Of a DNA stretch of 64,000 bases, positions 36,546 to 49,421 are shown piece after piece. Within the stretch, counting starts at the first letter, position 1. Each line of letters begins with the position of its first letter. The notes below the pieces were generated by a model. It was not told the origin of the DNA, made no database searches, and saw only the letters and a program-made list of their open reading frames with translations. Made by a program: the position numbers and the translations under genes. The DNA is taken from contig NC_088711.1 of NCBI RefSeq assembly GCF_963576615.1, positions 35,762,121 to 35,826,120 of the forward strand. The letters are read 5' to 3'. Source of the DNA: Watersipora subatra. Lineage: Eukaryota > Bryozoa > Gymnolaemata > Cheilostomatida > Watersiporidae.

Positions 36546-39500
36546 CTTTAGGTAATTCGCAATAACTTTGCAGACAATTATTCACTCTTCACTGTGTTTT
36601 ATTGAGACACTTGACGATCATTCACAGTGCACTGGACTGGCAGGGATAATTAATAGTTGAGAAACAGTATACATGTGAGCAGTATTTGGTAAGGCCTCAC
36701 ATAAATGCACAAGCTACTGATAGCAATAGGAGATGCCGAGCAAAATAAATTAGCATTAGTCGTTCTAATTATCTAAACTACAATAACTAATAATAATAAT
36801 AATATATATAAAAAGTTTGTCAAATTTACACTTATGGTTGGGGTCGGGGTCAGGTTGGGGTCAAAAAAGATAAATGTGCAATAAATGTTTTGTTGTCCCA
36901 CGACTAAGCGAGCGGAGCGAAGGTTTGAGAGTTTTATGATAAATGCATGTCCACACAACTCACAAAAATTGTTCATCAACAACGTCGCAAACCCTTGTAC
37001 CGAAATCTCCTCAACAAATTTAACCATTTTTGTGTAGAGTCGTTTAAGTATAATAACGATACAAAACACATAAAAACATATTTAAATATGTTACCAAGTC
37101 TTTGTAAATTGTCGACAGTATCTTAAAACTTACCCATCTGATCGGATTATACACAAATAGACAGATTAATTTGGCGGAAAATCGTTATTAAAACTTGCCA
37201 AGCCTTGCTTGTATCAAAATTAAAACCGGCAAACGAACCGCCAAGCGACAGAGAATAGAACCATTAAGTCGTGAGCATTTCCCGAAAAAATAACGTGCAC
37301 ATTTCACCAGTCTATAGCATTGTCGAATTGCCGAAGGTTTTTGTAATTAACGTAGGAGTACTGAAATCGTTTCTTTTTTGCCAATTTCAAAGTAACTGAC
37401 ATTTTGGAACATTTTGAGTACTATTGTATTCTAACTGATGTCCAACGCACTGTAAGTAAAGGAAATGACGATGATATTTTTTTTTAACGATTCTTATGAG
37501 ATTATTACAATATTTAATTACAAGTTTGGATGACTATTGAAGTGTTATAGTCACACTAACAACATCGATGATGGGCAATATGTTACTGTTATTATTTTTT
37601 CCAAAGAGTTTTGTTAAATAGATTTTCTAAAAGTCTATATAAATATCACAACTTCTTGATATTGTTAGCTATGACGTTTTGAAATGTAAACAAAATTGTG
37701 CATTGGTTTTCTATTATTACTGTATTGTTATATTAATAATATTGGTTATTCTAATAATATCAGTGCATTTTACTTCTAATATTGCATTTCTCCTAATGCA
37801 GGGGAGAGATATAAACATATAATCTTTTCCTTTCATTATTGCTGTTTGTTGTACATAATAACACCCACACCCAGTACAATACAGCTACCATTGCAGTTAT
37901 CAATGGCACTGCAGTGCCATTTGACTGCTAATATTGCATTTCTCAACCATCAGTACCCTTTCTTTTTTCCAATATCACTTTGGTCGTGGGCTGTATGACA
38001 GGGGAATTTCTAGTCAACTTAATGACGAATTTTCAAATGTGAAAAGAACTGAACTAGTGATCATCATTAGAGGTAACAGTAAATCTCGAGCTCTATGTAC
38101 GTAATTGTATTCAAATGCTGCTCATTCATTACTATAAGTGTTGGCCACGGACTTTCATATAAGCTATCATTGATAATAGCAATGATATTGGCCCCCATAG
38201 GGGCTGTATATCATTGATAATAGGAACATTATAGCAAATTACTCAAGCTGAGAAAATTGAATTTGGCAATTTCTGTAGATTATAAGGCTATGATTTCTTA
38301 CTACATGAACACAACTAAAAATACATGTAATTTATGTATTCTGCGTTAAACGTTCAAGTTTTTAACGAGTTGTGCTCTCCCAACAAAGACAACTCCTAGT
38401 GAAAACTATTTTTTTAATGAGTTGTGTTCTCCCAACAAAGACAGCTCTCAGTAAGGAATATCTTTGTAATAAGGTGTTTTCAAAAAAAGCTAACTTTTAG
38501 TAAAAGCTGTTTTAGACTTGCACATTTAAAAACTAATATATTACCACCACACAGATAAAGCTCAATCTTTATTCTTTCACTTTTTTGTATTTGCGCTTTT
38601 TGTCACCATGACAAAACGGGCTCATCGCACAAACATGTTTCAGCTTAGCGAGAGTCATTTGTGAGCCAATCAATGTAAAAGTTATAGCTTTTAAATATTA
38701 TGTTCACCGTGTTACTCTACCGGATAAAAGCTGTCTCAAGACGCTCACTTGTGCCCTGTACAAAATAAAAAATGCTTAATCCGAAGATTTTATCGATGTC
38801 CTTCACCTACGTAAGATTCGAGAAACAGCAAGTTTGTTTAGTCAACCTAATATTGATACCTGGTTTTTTAGCCCAACAGGCTCGCAGGCTAATAGCTTAC
38901 ATTTTGCTTTTCCATATTCCGGAGTTGAGTTTACGTTAAGTCCCCTAACCGTATCAAGCACTATAAAATGACGGCTATTGATAACTTGGCTACATACATA
39001 CAAACATCTGACGTAGAGCTGAAAAAGTTGGGACGACTAAAACTGTAAAGCCTCCGTGTAATCTACGCACAGATGTTACGCCTTGCGCAAATTGTAAAAT
39101 AGATTTACAGTATGTACTCGTGAATCTGCGTCTGATTACAAGCCACAAGGGCAATCATTGTCTAACCGTGTCTTTGTATTACCATATCGCGATCGTGTGA
39201 CAATGCTATTTCAATGTAAGCCATGTAAGCCATATTCGGTAGGCGGAGAGCTATCAAAACTGTATAATGCCGAGTTTACGATTATGATTATATGTTCCAC
39301 TCGGGTATAATTATAGTGCTAGAAAACGCGACGAAACGCCTAGGATAAGCTAGTAAACGTCAACACAAGCGAGCATCCATGAAATATATCTTGAGCTCAT
39401 TGATAGCTGCGTCAGGTGATTGTTGTTTACTTTGCTCTTTTAACTTATTGGAATTACTATACAATAGCGAATTAGTGTATTATGCAATCTGGTAAACTGT

Positions 39501-39690
39501 ATTTATAACAATTGTCACAATCTCATTTTCTAAGTATTGCCTATTGCGGGATATCAATAGCGGTATTAGGTTTGAACCGGAGTCCTTATAAGGCTGTTGC
39601 AAAAGAACTTGTTGACGTAGCCGTTCATACAATGCAACGCATAATAAAAACCCATGTCAATTGTTAAATCAAACTGCCTGTGATTTATAG
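36546..39690. other. 3.1 kb with no supported gene
   Basis: No exon pair or conserved protein was recognised on either strand. A short direct repeat (GAGTTGTG(C/T)TCTCCCAACA) is present near 38370 and 38420. Confidence 0.4.
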
Positions 39691-40600
39691 ATGGATGAAC
39701 TTACATGAACTGAAGCAATGAGGGAGAAGACAAAAATCCGTCGTTCGCTCCACTTCCTTATATGCTACCTAATACTGCCTAATACTATCTTATCCACTAG
39801 CTTTATCCACTAATTGTATCCACTAGCTTTAATTGTTCCCCGTAATTACCACGACCACCCGCAGCTGCTTTCAGCTCAGACGCCGATATAGACTGAACCT
39901 AACAAGTCCCATAATACAACATGTCCTCTTTTTTCTATTTTCTGGCCACACCATAACTACCAACAAGCAGGCGTAGTAATTCACCTTACTTGTGTCGCTC
40001 GTTACCTGACTCCGTTAGGGTAGTCTCCATAAGCTATGCCTCTGGCTTGTCTGACCCTGTGCAACTGCCAAAAATACTCTCCTTGTTGCTGCCAGCACCA
40101 TTACCAGCGCGTACTCACTTTTTAATCACCCTGACCTCTACCTCCATCACCCTGACCACTACCAATACTTCCACTGTCACCACCAACACTGCCACCATTA
40201 CCAACAACATGGCCAACACTACTTCCACCAACCCCAACTAGCCCAGAGACGTTTTGTTGGGTCAGTAATGACTCCTCAACCTCATCTCTGTCTCTTCCGT
40301 TTTCGCCTCGCTCTCCCCAATAATAATAGCACACCTCCATTACAGATACTAGTCCAACCACTTTCTTAGTACCTTCACTTACCTCAGCATTACTGTGTTC
40401 CTTATCATGCTCCATAGAGACGTTCACCTTTCTGGTGCTTTGGGTTGTCCCCCCTTGACTACCAATGTCTCCACCACTGTCTTAGTGCTGGTTTTCGATA
40501 TACCTTTCTATTGCTGTGCATACATTACTCGTCACTCCTTTGGTTTCACAAGTTCACAAATCTCGACCTGTATAACCTTTCTCAACCCTGTTAAACTGTC

Positions 40601-41020
40601 TCAACTGTCAGACTTGTTTGCCAGGTTTTGCAGTTTAAGATCATCTGAAACATCACAACTTAACCCAGCAATAGTGGCTTTCAACAAAAACAGCCAAACT
40701 AGCTTAATACTTCTACACTCCTTAACGAACTCAAACTTGCCCTTGCATAACGAATTTACAACAGCCAATAATTTTAGCTGTTTCAACTCAGTTATACCCA
40801 AAAAGTTCGTTCTCAACCCTTTCATTACGTAAACTTCAGCATCCATAGTTATGTGTTTACTTTCGAAATGAACTACCACACTTCCAACCACATTCAACTC
40901 ACTACCATCAGAATTTTCTAAAAAAGTTGATAGCTTCTTTAACCATAGGTTTACCCTATTAGCTGTCGCCTCGGTTACTATTGACACCTCAGCTCCAGTA
41001 TCGAATGTAAACTCAACATT
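40601..41020 (-). pseudogene. Retropepsin-like aspartic protease fragment
   Basis: The catalytic triad motif appears as FTFDTGAEVSIV (coding for DTG near 41002-40994). The second conserved block NFLGITEL (family: (I/L)LG) lies about 75 residues on. The frame stays open to 40601. Stops upstream separate it from the zinc knuckles. Confidence 0.8.
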
Positions 41021-41374
41021 TACTCCAATAACTTATAAATACTGCACAATTATCTGGCCTAGTTATTGATCTTCACCATATTTATCTCTAGAGCCAGCAA
41101 ATCTTACACTTATACCCCTGCTACGGTCACTGTACCTTTCATCATGCCTATCTATCTCTCACTTCTCATACCGACTGTCTCTCTCATACCTGTTCATACT
41201 GTAATCTCTGGGTCTACTCTACTTATCCCTTGCATCATGAGTGCCATCTCGGCTCCAATACCTCTCCATACTGCTATCTCGACTGCCATACTTTCCAACA
41301 CTGTTGTTATGGCTACTTCCTTGCCTTCCGCTGCTACCTCGACTTCTGCCATAGCTTACTTCTCTGTCCTTATA

Positions 41375-41450
41375 TTTTCAGTTTCGGGATAAATGACCTC
41401 GTTGCCCACAAGAATAACATTTAATGGAGGGACAGCTCCTCATCTCATGG
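41375..41450 (-). pseudogene. Gag zinc knuckles, second one broken
   Basis: The first knuckle CYDCKHSGHEMRSC fits C-x2-C-x4-H-x4-C. The second begins CYSCGQRGHLSRN but its last cysteine codon is TGA, a stop. Confidence 0.85.
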
Positions 41451-41814
41451 CCACTATGCTTGCAATCGTAGCAGACTCTATCTTCTCTACCTTTTCTACT
41501 ACTTGCTTTATAACTAGAGACATATCTCTCCCTGCTATTTTCTCTATACCTCCTACTGTCCCTGTCCTTGCTATACGCTTGACCCCTTGCCCTATACCTA
41601 TTAACATCACGGTCATCACTATTATCTCCATGATTCTTTATATCACCCTTAGGATTACTTTTTCCTTTTCTAGAACTACTTCTAGAAGAATTTCAACCTC
41701 CTGAATCGTATCCTCTATCCCCACCACCACTCCGGTATTGCGCATAGCTGTCGCACTCTGATACCCTCGCTACCTCCTACTTATTCTTACTTTTTAAGTC
41801 GCTACCTCTGCTAT

Positions 41815-42417
41815 CTGCTCTCAAGAACCCGTCTGAATTATTTGCCATCACACGAGTTTTCAATGTCTCAGTCAACATCCCCCAAGTCAATTTGGTATTC
41901 TTCATCAAGTCTCTACTCACTTCTCTATCTCTTAACCCGGTAACTGCCACTATTAGAGCAAACCTTTCTCTATCAGCATTATTTGCTACCCCAGCATATC
42001 TGCTTAAACTCTCAACTCATAGCAAGAACTCTCTATTACTTTCTCCAAGTGTCTCTCCAGCGTCAAAAACTTATGCCCCTTTACAAACATGCTCTCCTGT
42101 TTACCATAATAATTTTGCAAAATCCCCCTTGCCTTTTCATTAATGGAATTAACACCAATTACATCAAACCCTGCATCTTTCAATACTTCTTTACTATTGT
42201 GCCCAATAGCTCTCAATAGCGGCATCAACTTAGCTCTACCTCTCATAATAGGACAACTACTGCCACCTTCACCTTCATAACCTCTCCTCTTAAATGCACT
42301 CTCAATACACAAATTCATCTTTTCTACAAATCTCTCCCACGAACCATTACCGTGCTCACCAAGCATCAGCTTTGGATAACGCCATGTCACAACACAATCA
42401 ATTTTACATCTCGTCAC
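41815..42417 (-). pseudogene. Gag-like region, frameshifted
   Basis: The right part (42417-42004) contains a helical segment with INEKARGILQNYYGKQESMF. After a frame change the left part contains RERFALIVAVTGLRDREVS, typical of the end of retrotransposon Gag. The two frames are not continuous in the sequence. Confidence 0.65.
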
Positions 42418-42720
42418 ATCAGATCTACATCACGTCAGAACACAATCTATATTACGCCACCAACCCACTCTACACCTCTCCTTTTATTTTTAAATCATAA
42501 CTTCTACCACTTCCCAAAAATTAAATTTTAACGCTCACTTGTACCTCTTCAACACCGACACTTCACGGCTTTGTCATTTCACAGTTAGGACCACTTACCT
42601 CCACAACACTACGCCAACACACATCACTACATGAACTGAACCAAAGTGGACAACAAAATAATTCGTTTTTTGTTCCACTTCCTTACATACTTCTCAATAG
42701 TTCCTAATAATACTGCATAT

Positions 42721-43642
42721 TATATCCACACTTTGTGTTTTTAAATTTTTCTAAATTGAATGAAAGTTTTTCCCTTTTACGCGCTTAGTGCTTACTTCTT
42801 CACATCACTTTCTCGTCATGTTGATGACTAGACAGCTTCATAAAGAGTTTTTAAAAAATTTATTCACTGATGCTTATCCACTTGGTTATGAGCTTTTGAT
42901 TTGATTTTAAGAAAAGCAAAAACTAGAAAAGCATTGCTTTTCTAGTTTTAGTAACTTCCGTTGCTGCTAGTGTTATTGGACTTCATTATTTTAAACCTAA
43001 AAAAGGTACAAGGCTCTGTTTGAGATTCTTTGCACACTAGTACCAAGCTATATGAAAGGGAACCTTTGTACACCTGTGCTGATTTGCTAAATTGCATGGT
43101 TTAAGAACTTGTAACATCATACGCTGAAAATCTAGGATTGCTTTGATATAGCAGAGAAGGAATCGATAAGATAAGCTCTAACAAATTTGTGCAGGAACAG
43201 GAAGTGAAATTTTTTATTTCCTTCATAGACACAAGGGCACAGACAAAAATCAAATCAGAAGTAGACAACTCCAAAATAAACACCTTGACAATACAGTATA
43301 GGTTTCCATGCTCAATTATTTTAACTAGATCAATATTGAAAAGCAGAAAATTACTTTGTATGTATATCGAAACAAATACTTGCGAAAATTTTACATTATC
43401 TGTAAAAAAATTGGTAGGTTAAAGTAATTGTAGTTTGAGGTTTTACTGTGTTATTTTTTTAGTTTATATACCTTTGAGCACAAAAGTTGTCTAAAAAGAT
43501 TGTGCTGATGTAAATTGTAAATGTCTTCACTATTTAATTTTCAAATATTTAGTCTTAAACTTTTAATTTGTCATTTCCAGCATCGATTACAACAGACTAC
43601 AATGTAGTTAGCAGTAGAGAGATGTGAACAGCAGCATTGACC
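42721..43642. other. Presumed 5' flank of the Ly6 gene
   Basis: No coding signal. It contains the hairpin AAAAGCAATGCTTTTC-like sequence near 42925-42945 and AT-rich DNA. The Ly6 promoter and 5' UTR probably lie here or upstream. Confidence 0.35.
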
Positions 43643-43679
43643 ATGTTATTTAGTAAGATGGTGTTAAACCTTTTTTGGA
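43643..43679 (+). CDS. Ly6 exon 1 (signal peptide start)
   Basis: ATG at 43643, donor TGGA|GTAACA, phase 1. It supplies MLFSKMVLNLFW; the joined codon is ATG (Met). Confidence 0.6.
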
Positions 43680-45532
43680 GTAACAAGGAATTACGGAATA
43701 GAATATCACGTAAGCTGACAGCATTCAATAAATATTTACACACTTTTTCTAGCTGACTTTTCATAACCTTTCTTCAGAAATGACATTGCTTTAGCAAGCC
43801 ATAAAAGTTTAGCTAAAAGTTATAAGCATGAATGGAAAAGTTGAGCCAATTGACTACCATTTGTATAAGAATAGTACTGGTATTTATAATATTTATATAT
43901 TATATTTATGTATAATTCTATAATTTATATAGCTTTAGTATTGCGTTTAATTAGATATTTTAGTGTTTTTAAATGTCATAGAAACCTGCAATTTTTTATG
44001 CTGTTCTACCAAAAGTCTGATAAAATGATTCGATAAAAATAACTTCGGCAACACATTGCGATAGAACTTGTATCTTGTAAGAATGTTGTTGCTATTTTGA
44101 GATGTCACAGCTTTTTAGGTATATTATCATAGCTTGCTGCCTATTTATTTTTTAGTGGTATCCATGGTGATATCTGAGTCAGTTACAGATCAAAACAGAA
44201 AATGCCATGACTGTGAAGGTCCTGGGGATGGTAAATGTGGAAAGAACCTACAATATCCTGGTGGAATATCTTGCCAGAATGTACAATCGACTCAATGTTA
44301 TAAGTTTGTTTTTTTCATGGATGGTAAAGATGAACCAACATGTAAGTGAATAAAAATAAACACAACTTTGGAGGTTGTTAGAAAATTATATTTTTGTTTG
44401 ACTAACATATGGTATATTAACCAGAAAGCGTAGGTGTATTAACCAGAAAGCGTAGGTGTATTAACCAGAAAGCGTAGGTGTATAATAGAAAGTGTAGGTG
44501 TATAATAGAAAGCGTAAGTGTATATTAACTCCAGGTGTATGGATAGGTGTAGAGGTAAATTATTGCTCATCAGATATACCCAGTCATCATAGAAATATTT
44601 GAGTTTTTCAATAGAGCGAGCCATATATAAGGAGATCCAAAAGTACTTTAGACTCGATATAACTATCAAGACAAAAAGATAGACAACATAAAAAAAACTA
44701 GAAAACATTCAATAGATGTCATTACTTTACCGTACAGAAATGTAAACTTTTGTAGGTTCGGAAACAGTAATTAAAATACACAGTATAAAATATCAAAAGG
44801 TGTAATTTAAACGGATTTAGTTTACACATTTTTTATCATTATTTTTATATTATATTTTCAATTGTCAGCATATATATTTTATATTATATATTTTTACTTC
44901 TCAAGCTATAATTTGTTGAGATTTTTCCAACATTGTGTGTTGGAATGTTCTGAACATTTCAACACACATTGAGTCCAACATATAATGCATGGACCACAAC
45001 ATATTATATGTCTTTTTATAAAGACATGACCTTGCAAATTAGTGTGACATTTGCTGTTGCCTTTGAAAGACCACACTTTAGAAGATGCTATTCTCATGTC
45101 ATTTTCAAATGCTGTTCCTTGTCATTATGTTTATGTCCAGCATCCTCAAAAAGGATTGCTCACAAAAATACATGGAATCTTCACTTCGGCCATCACTTAT
45201 GTGGTGGCCGAAAAGATCGATGATATACCTTCACCGAACCACTGATTATGACTCACCAAACTCCTAGAGTCGATCGATCCCAGACTAAGAACCGCTGCTC
45301 TATACTCTCTGTCGATACTATTGTAGATGTTCGTCACTGCCTAGAAGAGCTCTCTGAGTCGAACTACAGTTTTGAGGATGGTTGTGGGGAGTATACAACT
45401 TCGTACATTGGAGAAATGGTAACTGGGGAACTATGTGTCTGCTCCGATAAAGACAATTGTAATGCTGCTGTAGCTGCAGCCCCATCAACATGCATAGTTG
45501 GTCTCCTAATGCTGATTTTTCTTTTTTACTAG
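43643..45532 (+). CDS. Ly6/uPAR (three-finger) GPI-anchored protein
   Basis: Three coding exons: 43643-43679 (start, signal peptide), 44156-44341, 45327-45532. All junctions are phase 1 and the sum is 429 nt (142 residues). The product starts MLFSKMVLNLFWMVSMVI, a plausible signal sequence. The LU domain follows: KCHDC, GKC, ISC, TQCYKF, VRHC, DGC, and the closing VCSDKDNCN, ten cysteines with the C-x2-C start and the D-x-C-N end of the family. The last ~20 residues (TCIVGLLMLIFLFY) form a hydrophobic GPI-attachment signal. Such proteins are surface or secreted modulators of receptors, septate junctions or immunity. Nothing here shows which. The signal exon is the least certain part. Confidence 0.85.
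44156..44341 (+). CDS. Ly6 exon 2
   Basis: Acceptor tattttttag, donor ACAT|GTAAGT. Contains cysteines 1-5 and the loop FVFFMDGKDEPT. Confidence 0.88.
44400..44530. repeat. GTAGGTGTATTAACCAGAAAGC tandem repeat
   Basis: Four to five ~24-bp copies, partly degraded, lie in Ly6 intron 2. Confidence 0.8.
45327..45532 (+). CDS. Ly6 exon 3 (finger 3 and GPI signal)
   Basis: Acceptor actattgtag. It encodes VRHCLEELSESNYSFEDGC, the CVCSDKDNCN motif and the C-terminal hydrophobic tail, with stop TAG at 45530. Confidence 0.9.
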
Positions 45533-45969
45533 TGTAGTTTTCAAAGACTCTAAACAACACAATCAAAAGTACATGTCAGTATTTTTCTACTTTCAACACA
45601 TTTTTATACCTTCTGCTATTGTTCACCTCCGTGTTTTCTCTGAGTACACAATTGTGTCTATGTCTGTGTCTATGTCTATGTGACCAAAAAATAAGTTTGC
45701 AAACAAGAATATTTATTATAATAGATTTTTTACCAATATAACTCTTGTGAAACTAGACTCTGCCTACATATAGTTTTTTTAAAACAACATCAACTTTGGT
45801 GTCAGCGAGGTAAGTCATGTTCCTGCTCTTATACAAATGAGGAATAGCCAGAAAACTGCTGTATAGGATGAATATGGAGACATAAGCTGAGCACCTTTCT
45901 ATTAGCATGTCTAAGAACTGTTAATGACAATTATTCTGGGATTGTGGAACTGTTAGTGGGAATGACCGA

Positions 45970-47115
45970 AATCACATGGAGCTAAGTATAGAGAGACAGT
46001 AACAACATAGGGCTGAGTATAGACATACAGGAACAACATAGGGATGAATATAGAGACACAGTAATTACATAGAGCTGAGTATAATAGAAAGGCAGAAGCA
46101 GCATAGGGATAAGTATAGGGAGACAGTAATCACATAGGTCTGAGTATAGAGAGACAGTAACAACATAGGACTGAGTATAGAGAGACAGTCACTACATAGG
46201 ACTGAATATAGAAAGACAGTAACAACATGGGGATGAGTATAGAGAGACAGTAACCACATAGGGATGAGTATAGAGAGACAGTAATTACATAGAGATGAGT
46301 ATAGAGAGACAGTAATTACATAGGGATGAGTATAGAGAGACAGTAATTACATAGGGATGAGTATAGAGAGACAGTAACTCCATAGGCCTGAGTATAGAGA
46401 GACAGTAACTACATAGGGATGAGTATAGAGAGACAGTAACTACATAGGCCTGAGTATAGAGAGACAGTAACTACATAGGCCTGAGTATAGAGAGACAGTA
46501 ACTACATAGGGATGAGTATAAAGAGACAGTAATTACATAGGGATGAATGTAGAGAGACAGTCACTACATAGGCCTGAGTATAGAGAGACAGTAACTACAT
46601 AGGGATGAGTATAGAGAGACAGTAACTCCATAGGCCTGAGTATAGAGAGACAGTAATTACATAGGGATGAGTATAGAGAGACAGTAACTCCATAGGCCTG
46701 AGTATAGAGAGACAGTAACTCCATAGGCCTGAGTATAGAGAGACAGTAACTCCATAGGCCTGAGTATAGAGAGACAGTAACAACATGGGGATGAGTATAG
46801 AGAGACAGTAACTCCATAGGGATGAGTATAGAGAGACAGTAACTACATAGGGATGAGTATAGAGAGGCTGTAACTACATAGGGATGAGTATAGAGAGACA
46901 GTAATTACATAGGGATGAGTATAGAGAGACAGTAACTCCATAGGCCTGAGTATAGAGAGACAGTAACTCCATAGGCCTGAGTATAGAGAGACAGTAACTC
47001 CATAGGCCTGAGTATAGAGAGACAGTAACAACATGGGGATGAGTATAGGGAAACAGTAACTCCATAGGCCTGAGTATAGAGAGACAGTAACTACATAGGG
47101 CTGAGTGTAAAGAGC
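45970..47115. repeat. 31-bp minisatellite, about 35 copies
   Basis: Unit GAGTATAGAGAGACAGTAAC(T)ACATAGGGAT. Copies alternate between two variants ending AGGGATG and AGGCCTGA, which gives a coarse higher-order pattern. Open frames on the minus strand are repeat by-products. Confidence 0.95.
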
Positions 47116-48981
47116 ACAGTAGTATTTTCTCTTAAACATGTAAAAAGCATCAAAACAGTGTCACTTTTGAACTCTTACTACTAACTTGAAAATAGAGTTA
47201 TAGATAATTTAAGCACTGGTGTTTGATGCTGTTATAAGATCATTATCTTCAATAAGTTTTGAGCCTTATAATCCATTACTGTCTTTGTTGAGTGTTATCA
47301 CCAGAGCTTACGACTGAAACAGTCCTATGCTGTCTTTAAAATATTAGATAATTATGATGTATCAGATATTTGGGTCTATCCACAGCACTGATGGAACATT
47401 TACTAATGCCGGTTTATTGCTAAGACAAACAGCGCCACTTTGAAATTAAAATTTGTCATACGAAAACTAAAATTAAGGTTCAAAGCAAACCATTACACAA
47501 ACTATAAACGCATTAAATTCATTATGTCATTGCACTACAACCTTTGATGGCAGTAATTACAATCATTCACTCTAAAAATAAACTTTTAGTATTTTTATAC
47601 ATGTATATGCTATCAAATATTTAACTATATCTTTCTTAAACAATGGAAACAAAAACATGCTATTAGGCCTACATTACATCATCATAAAACATCTTTTTCA
47701 TGACAAAGACATTTGGAATATGGCTGATGATTTACAATTTCTTAAAGATTCACTAAACTAATGTATGGATTTTTTCAAGTAAATTACATTTTGCTTAAAA
47801 AGGCTGCAAAGGTTTTATTAACTATCCTACGTCAGTTTGTTGGATCAAATACATGAATTTTCTAACATGTTTATCCTAGGTAGGCTTTGTCTCCCTTGTC
47901 ACGCAAAAAGAGGTTTTAATAATGAGTTTTTAAATCATGTGGCAATATCAGTATTTCATTACTATTTTTATTAAATATTTCTCACCTGTGCATTATAAGT
48001 ATTTTTTTATTCTAAACGATTTCTTTGTTTTATGAAAATTACGCACTCATTTTTAAATTGGTATACATTAATAAATTTAGCATAAACCCCTGCATCCGCG
48101 AACATTACTCTTTGTTGTTTATCTAGAGGGGAGAGGCTGCCGGTAAAGTATAAACTGGTGAGGCTGCCCCAAATCACGTTAAAAGCTAAAGAAATTATGC
48201 GGTTTAATTTCCTGATTAGTCCGTCGAAGTGTGGACCCTTCGTCATATTAATTAGTCTAGAGTGAAATTTTGCAAGATTGCCAATATGTGAAATAAATAA
48301 TATTTATAAAAATGTGTTCAAGGGGCATTTAACTGGTCAATCATCTACATAACAATATTTATTCCCCCATAACACTGATATAGGACTAATATAGATGTGT
48401 CCATGATCCAATCACTACAGCTCGTGAGTGCAGCCTAGTTCCAATTGTGTTTACCAGCAGGGAACTTTAGCTGCTTGGGGTTGTACACAACATTATTAAG
48501 GTCTGTTGCTGAAACTTACATTTATTTAAATCATACAATGATTTGCCACATTATGCCTTTACACATAGGAGCCAAATTCTGACTATTCTATAGCATTGAT
48601 ATTTTTACAAAAGACAACTATATGTTCCATATAGTTGATTGCTATGGAACTTCTGCATGCATGACATAAAGGTCATGTCAACAATTTGACACAATTATAA
48701 CCATCATTGTAATGTAAAATAATAAGAGAAGTTTAAAGAAGACTGATGGAAACAAGACGAAGCTTTAAGAAGTTAAAGCATACCCGGTATGCATGATAAA
48801 ACAAGCGATGACTTCCTATTATTTACTGCTATTGACAAGCAAATATCTTAGTTCTCCGGCAATTCTCCATAAAATTAGCATTGCTTATATCCCACATTCT
48901 CAAGCAAATACAATGTATGTTACTGTAGATTTGTAATGTTTTCACAAGATAGGTGGTGATAACTTCCAACACAGACTACGT
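47116..48981. other. Interval with no supported gene
   Basis: No splice-compatible coding segment was recognised. A 79-codon minus-strand frame at 48007-48246 has no family I know and no convincing splice partners. The 3' UTR of POLR1F should lie in the right part. Confidence 0.4.
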
Positions 48982-49421
48982 TCACTCTAGAGTGCTGTGT
49001 CGTTTATGCTTGCTCTTTTTCTTTGACCTACTCGACTCCAAACCATTATCTCCGACAGACATCGATAAGTCAGCAGCACTCTCGGACTCTGCTTCTAAAT
49101 CACTTCTTCTACTCTTGTGCTTCTTTTTCTTCACAACTTTTTTCTCTGAATTATCCATGCTAAGGTCAAGGCTAACAGCTGAAAGTTCTGATATGTCTGG
49201 CCTCTCATCGGGATCCAGCGACTTGTGTTTTTTCTTCTTTTTTTTCTTTGGCGACTTAGATGGAGACGCATCTACTAAATCTAAACTTTGTGATTCATTT
49301 ATATGCTGGGACTTTACGGCAGATGGATTTAGTACGTTATTTATTGTCTCATCTCCCATAGAGCGGGTCAGCTCCTCGCCAGCATTCAATGAGTGGTCCT
49401 TTATTTGAGCATCAGCCAAGC
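48982..49421 (-). CDS. POLR1F: POLR1F exon 5 (basic tail)
   Basis: The acceptor (minus strand) is ttgtttag. It encodes acidic Ser/Asp blocks alternating with lysine runs (PKKKKKKKHK, KKVVKKKKHKSRR, SKKKSKHKR) and stops at 48982-48984. Typical of the nucleolar tail of RPA43. Confidence 0.9.

Larger units (their letters stand above)
39705..42720 (-). mobile_element. Decayed gag-protease retroelement (LTR type)
   Basis: Read on the minus strand, from right to left: a gag-like region (42417-41815, broken by a frameshift near 42010), two CCHC zinc knuckles (41445-41375), an Arg/Ser/Asp-rich linker with stops, and an aspartic protease (41015-40830). No reverse transcriptase, RNase H or integrase motif follows. 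The two ends share an imperfect ~90-bp stretch (ACATGAACTGAA ... CCACTTCCTTA at 39705 and 42628), possibly LTR remnants. The minus strand is strikingly purine-rich compared with the surroundings. Numerous stops and shifts show it is dead. Confidence 0.78.

Noticed and set aside
44906-45267. Frames in Ly6 intron 2
   Set aside because: They would break the LU cysteine pattern; direct splicing of 44341 to 45327 restores it in phase.
46065-47139. Minus-strand frames with repeated LSLYT/VTVSLYS words
   Set aside because: By-product of the 31-bp minisatellite.
48007-48246. 79-codon minus-strand frame
   Set aside because: Not recognised, no splice partners, and outside the POLR1F coding chain.
48953-49408. 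Plus-strand Phe/Leu/Ser-rich frame
   Set aside because: Antisense of the Lys-rich POLR1F last exon.
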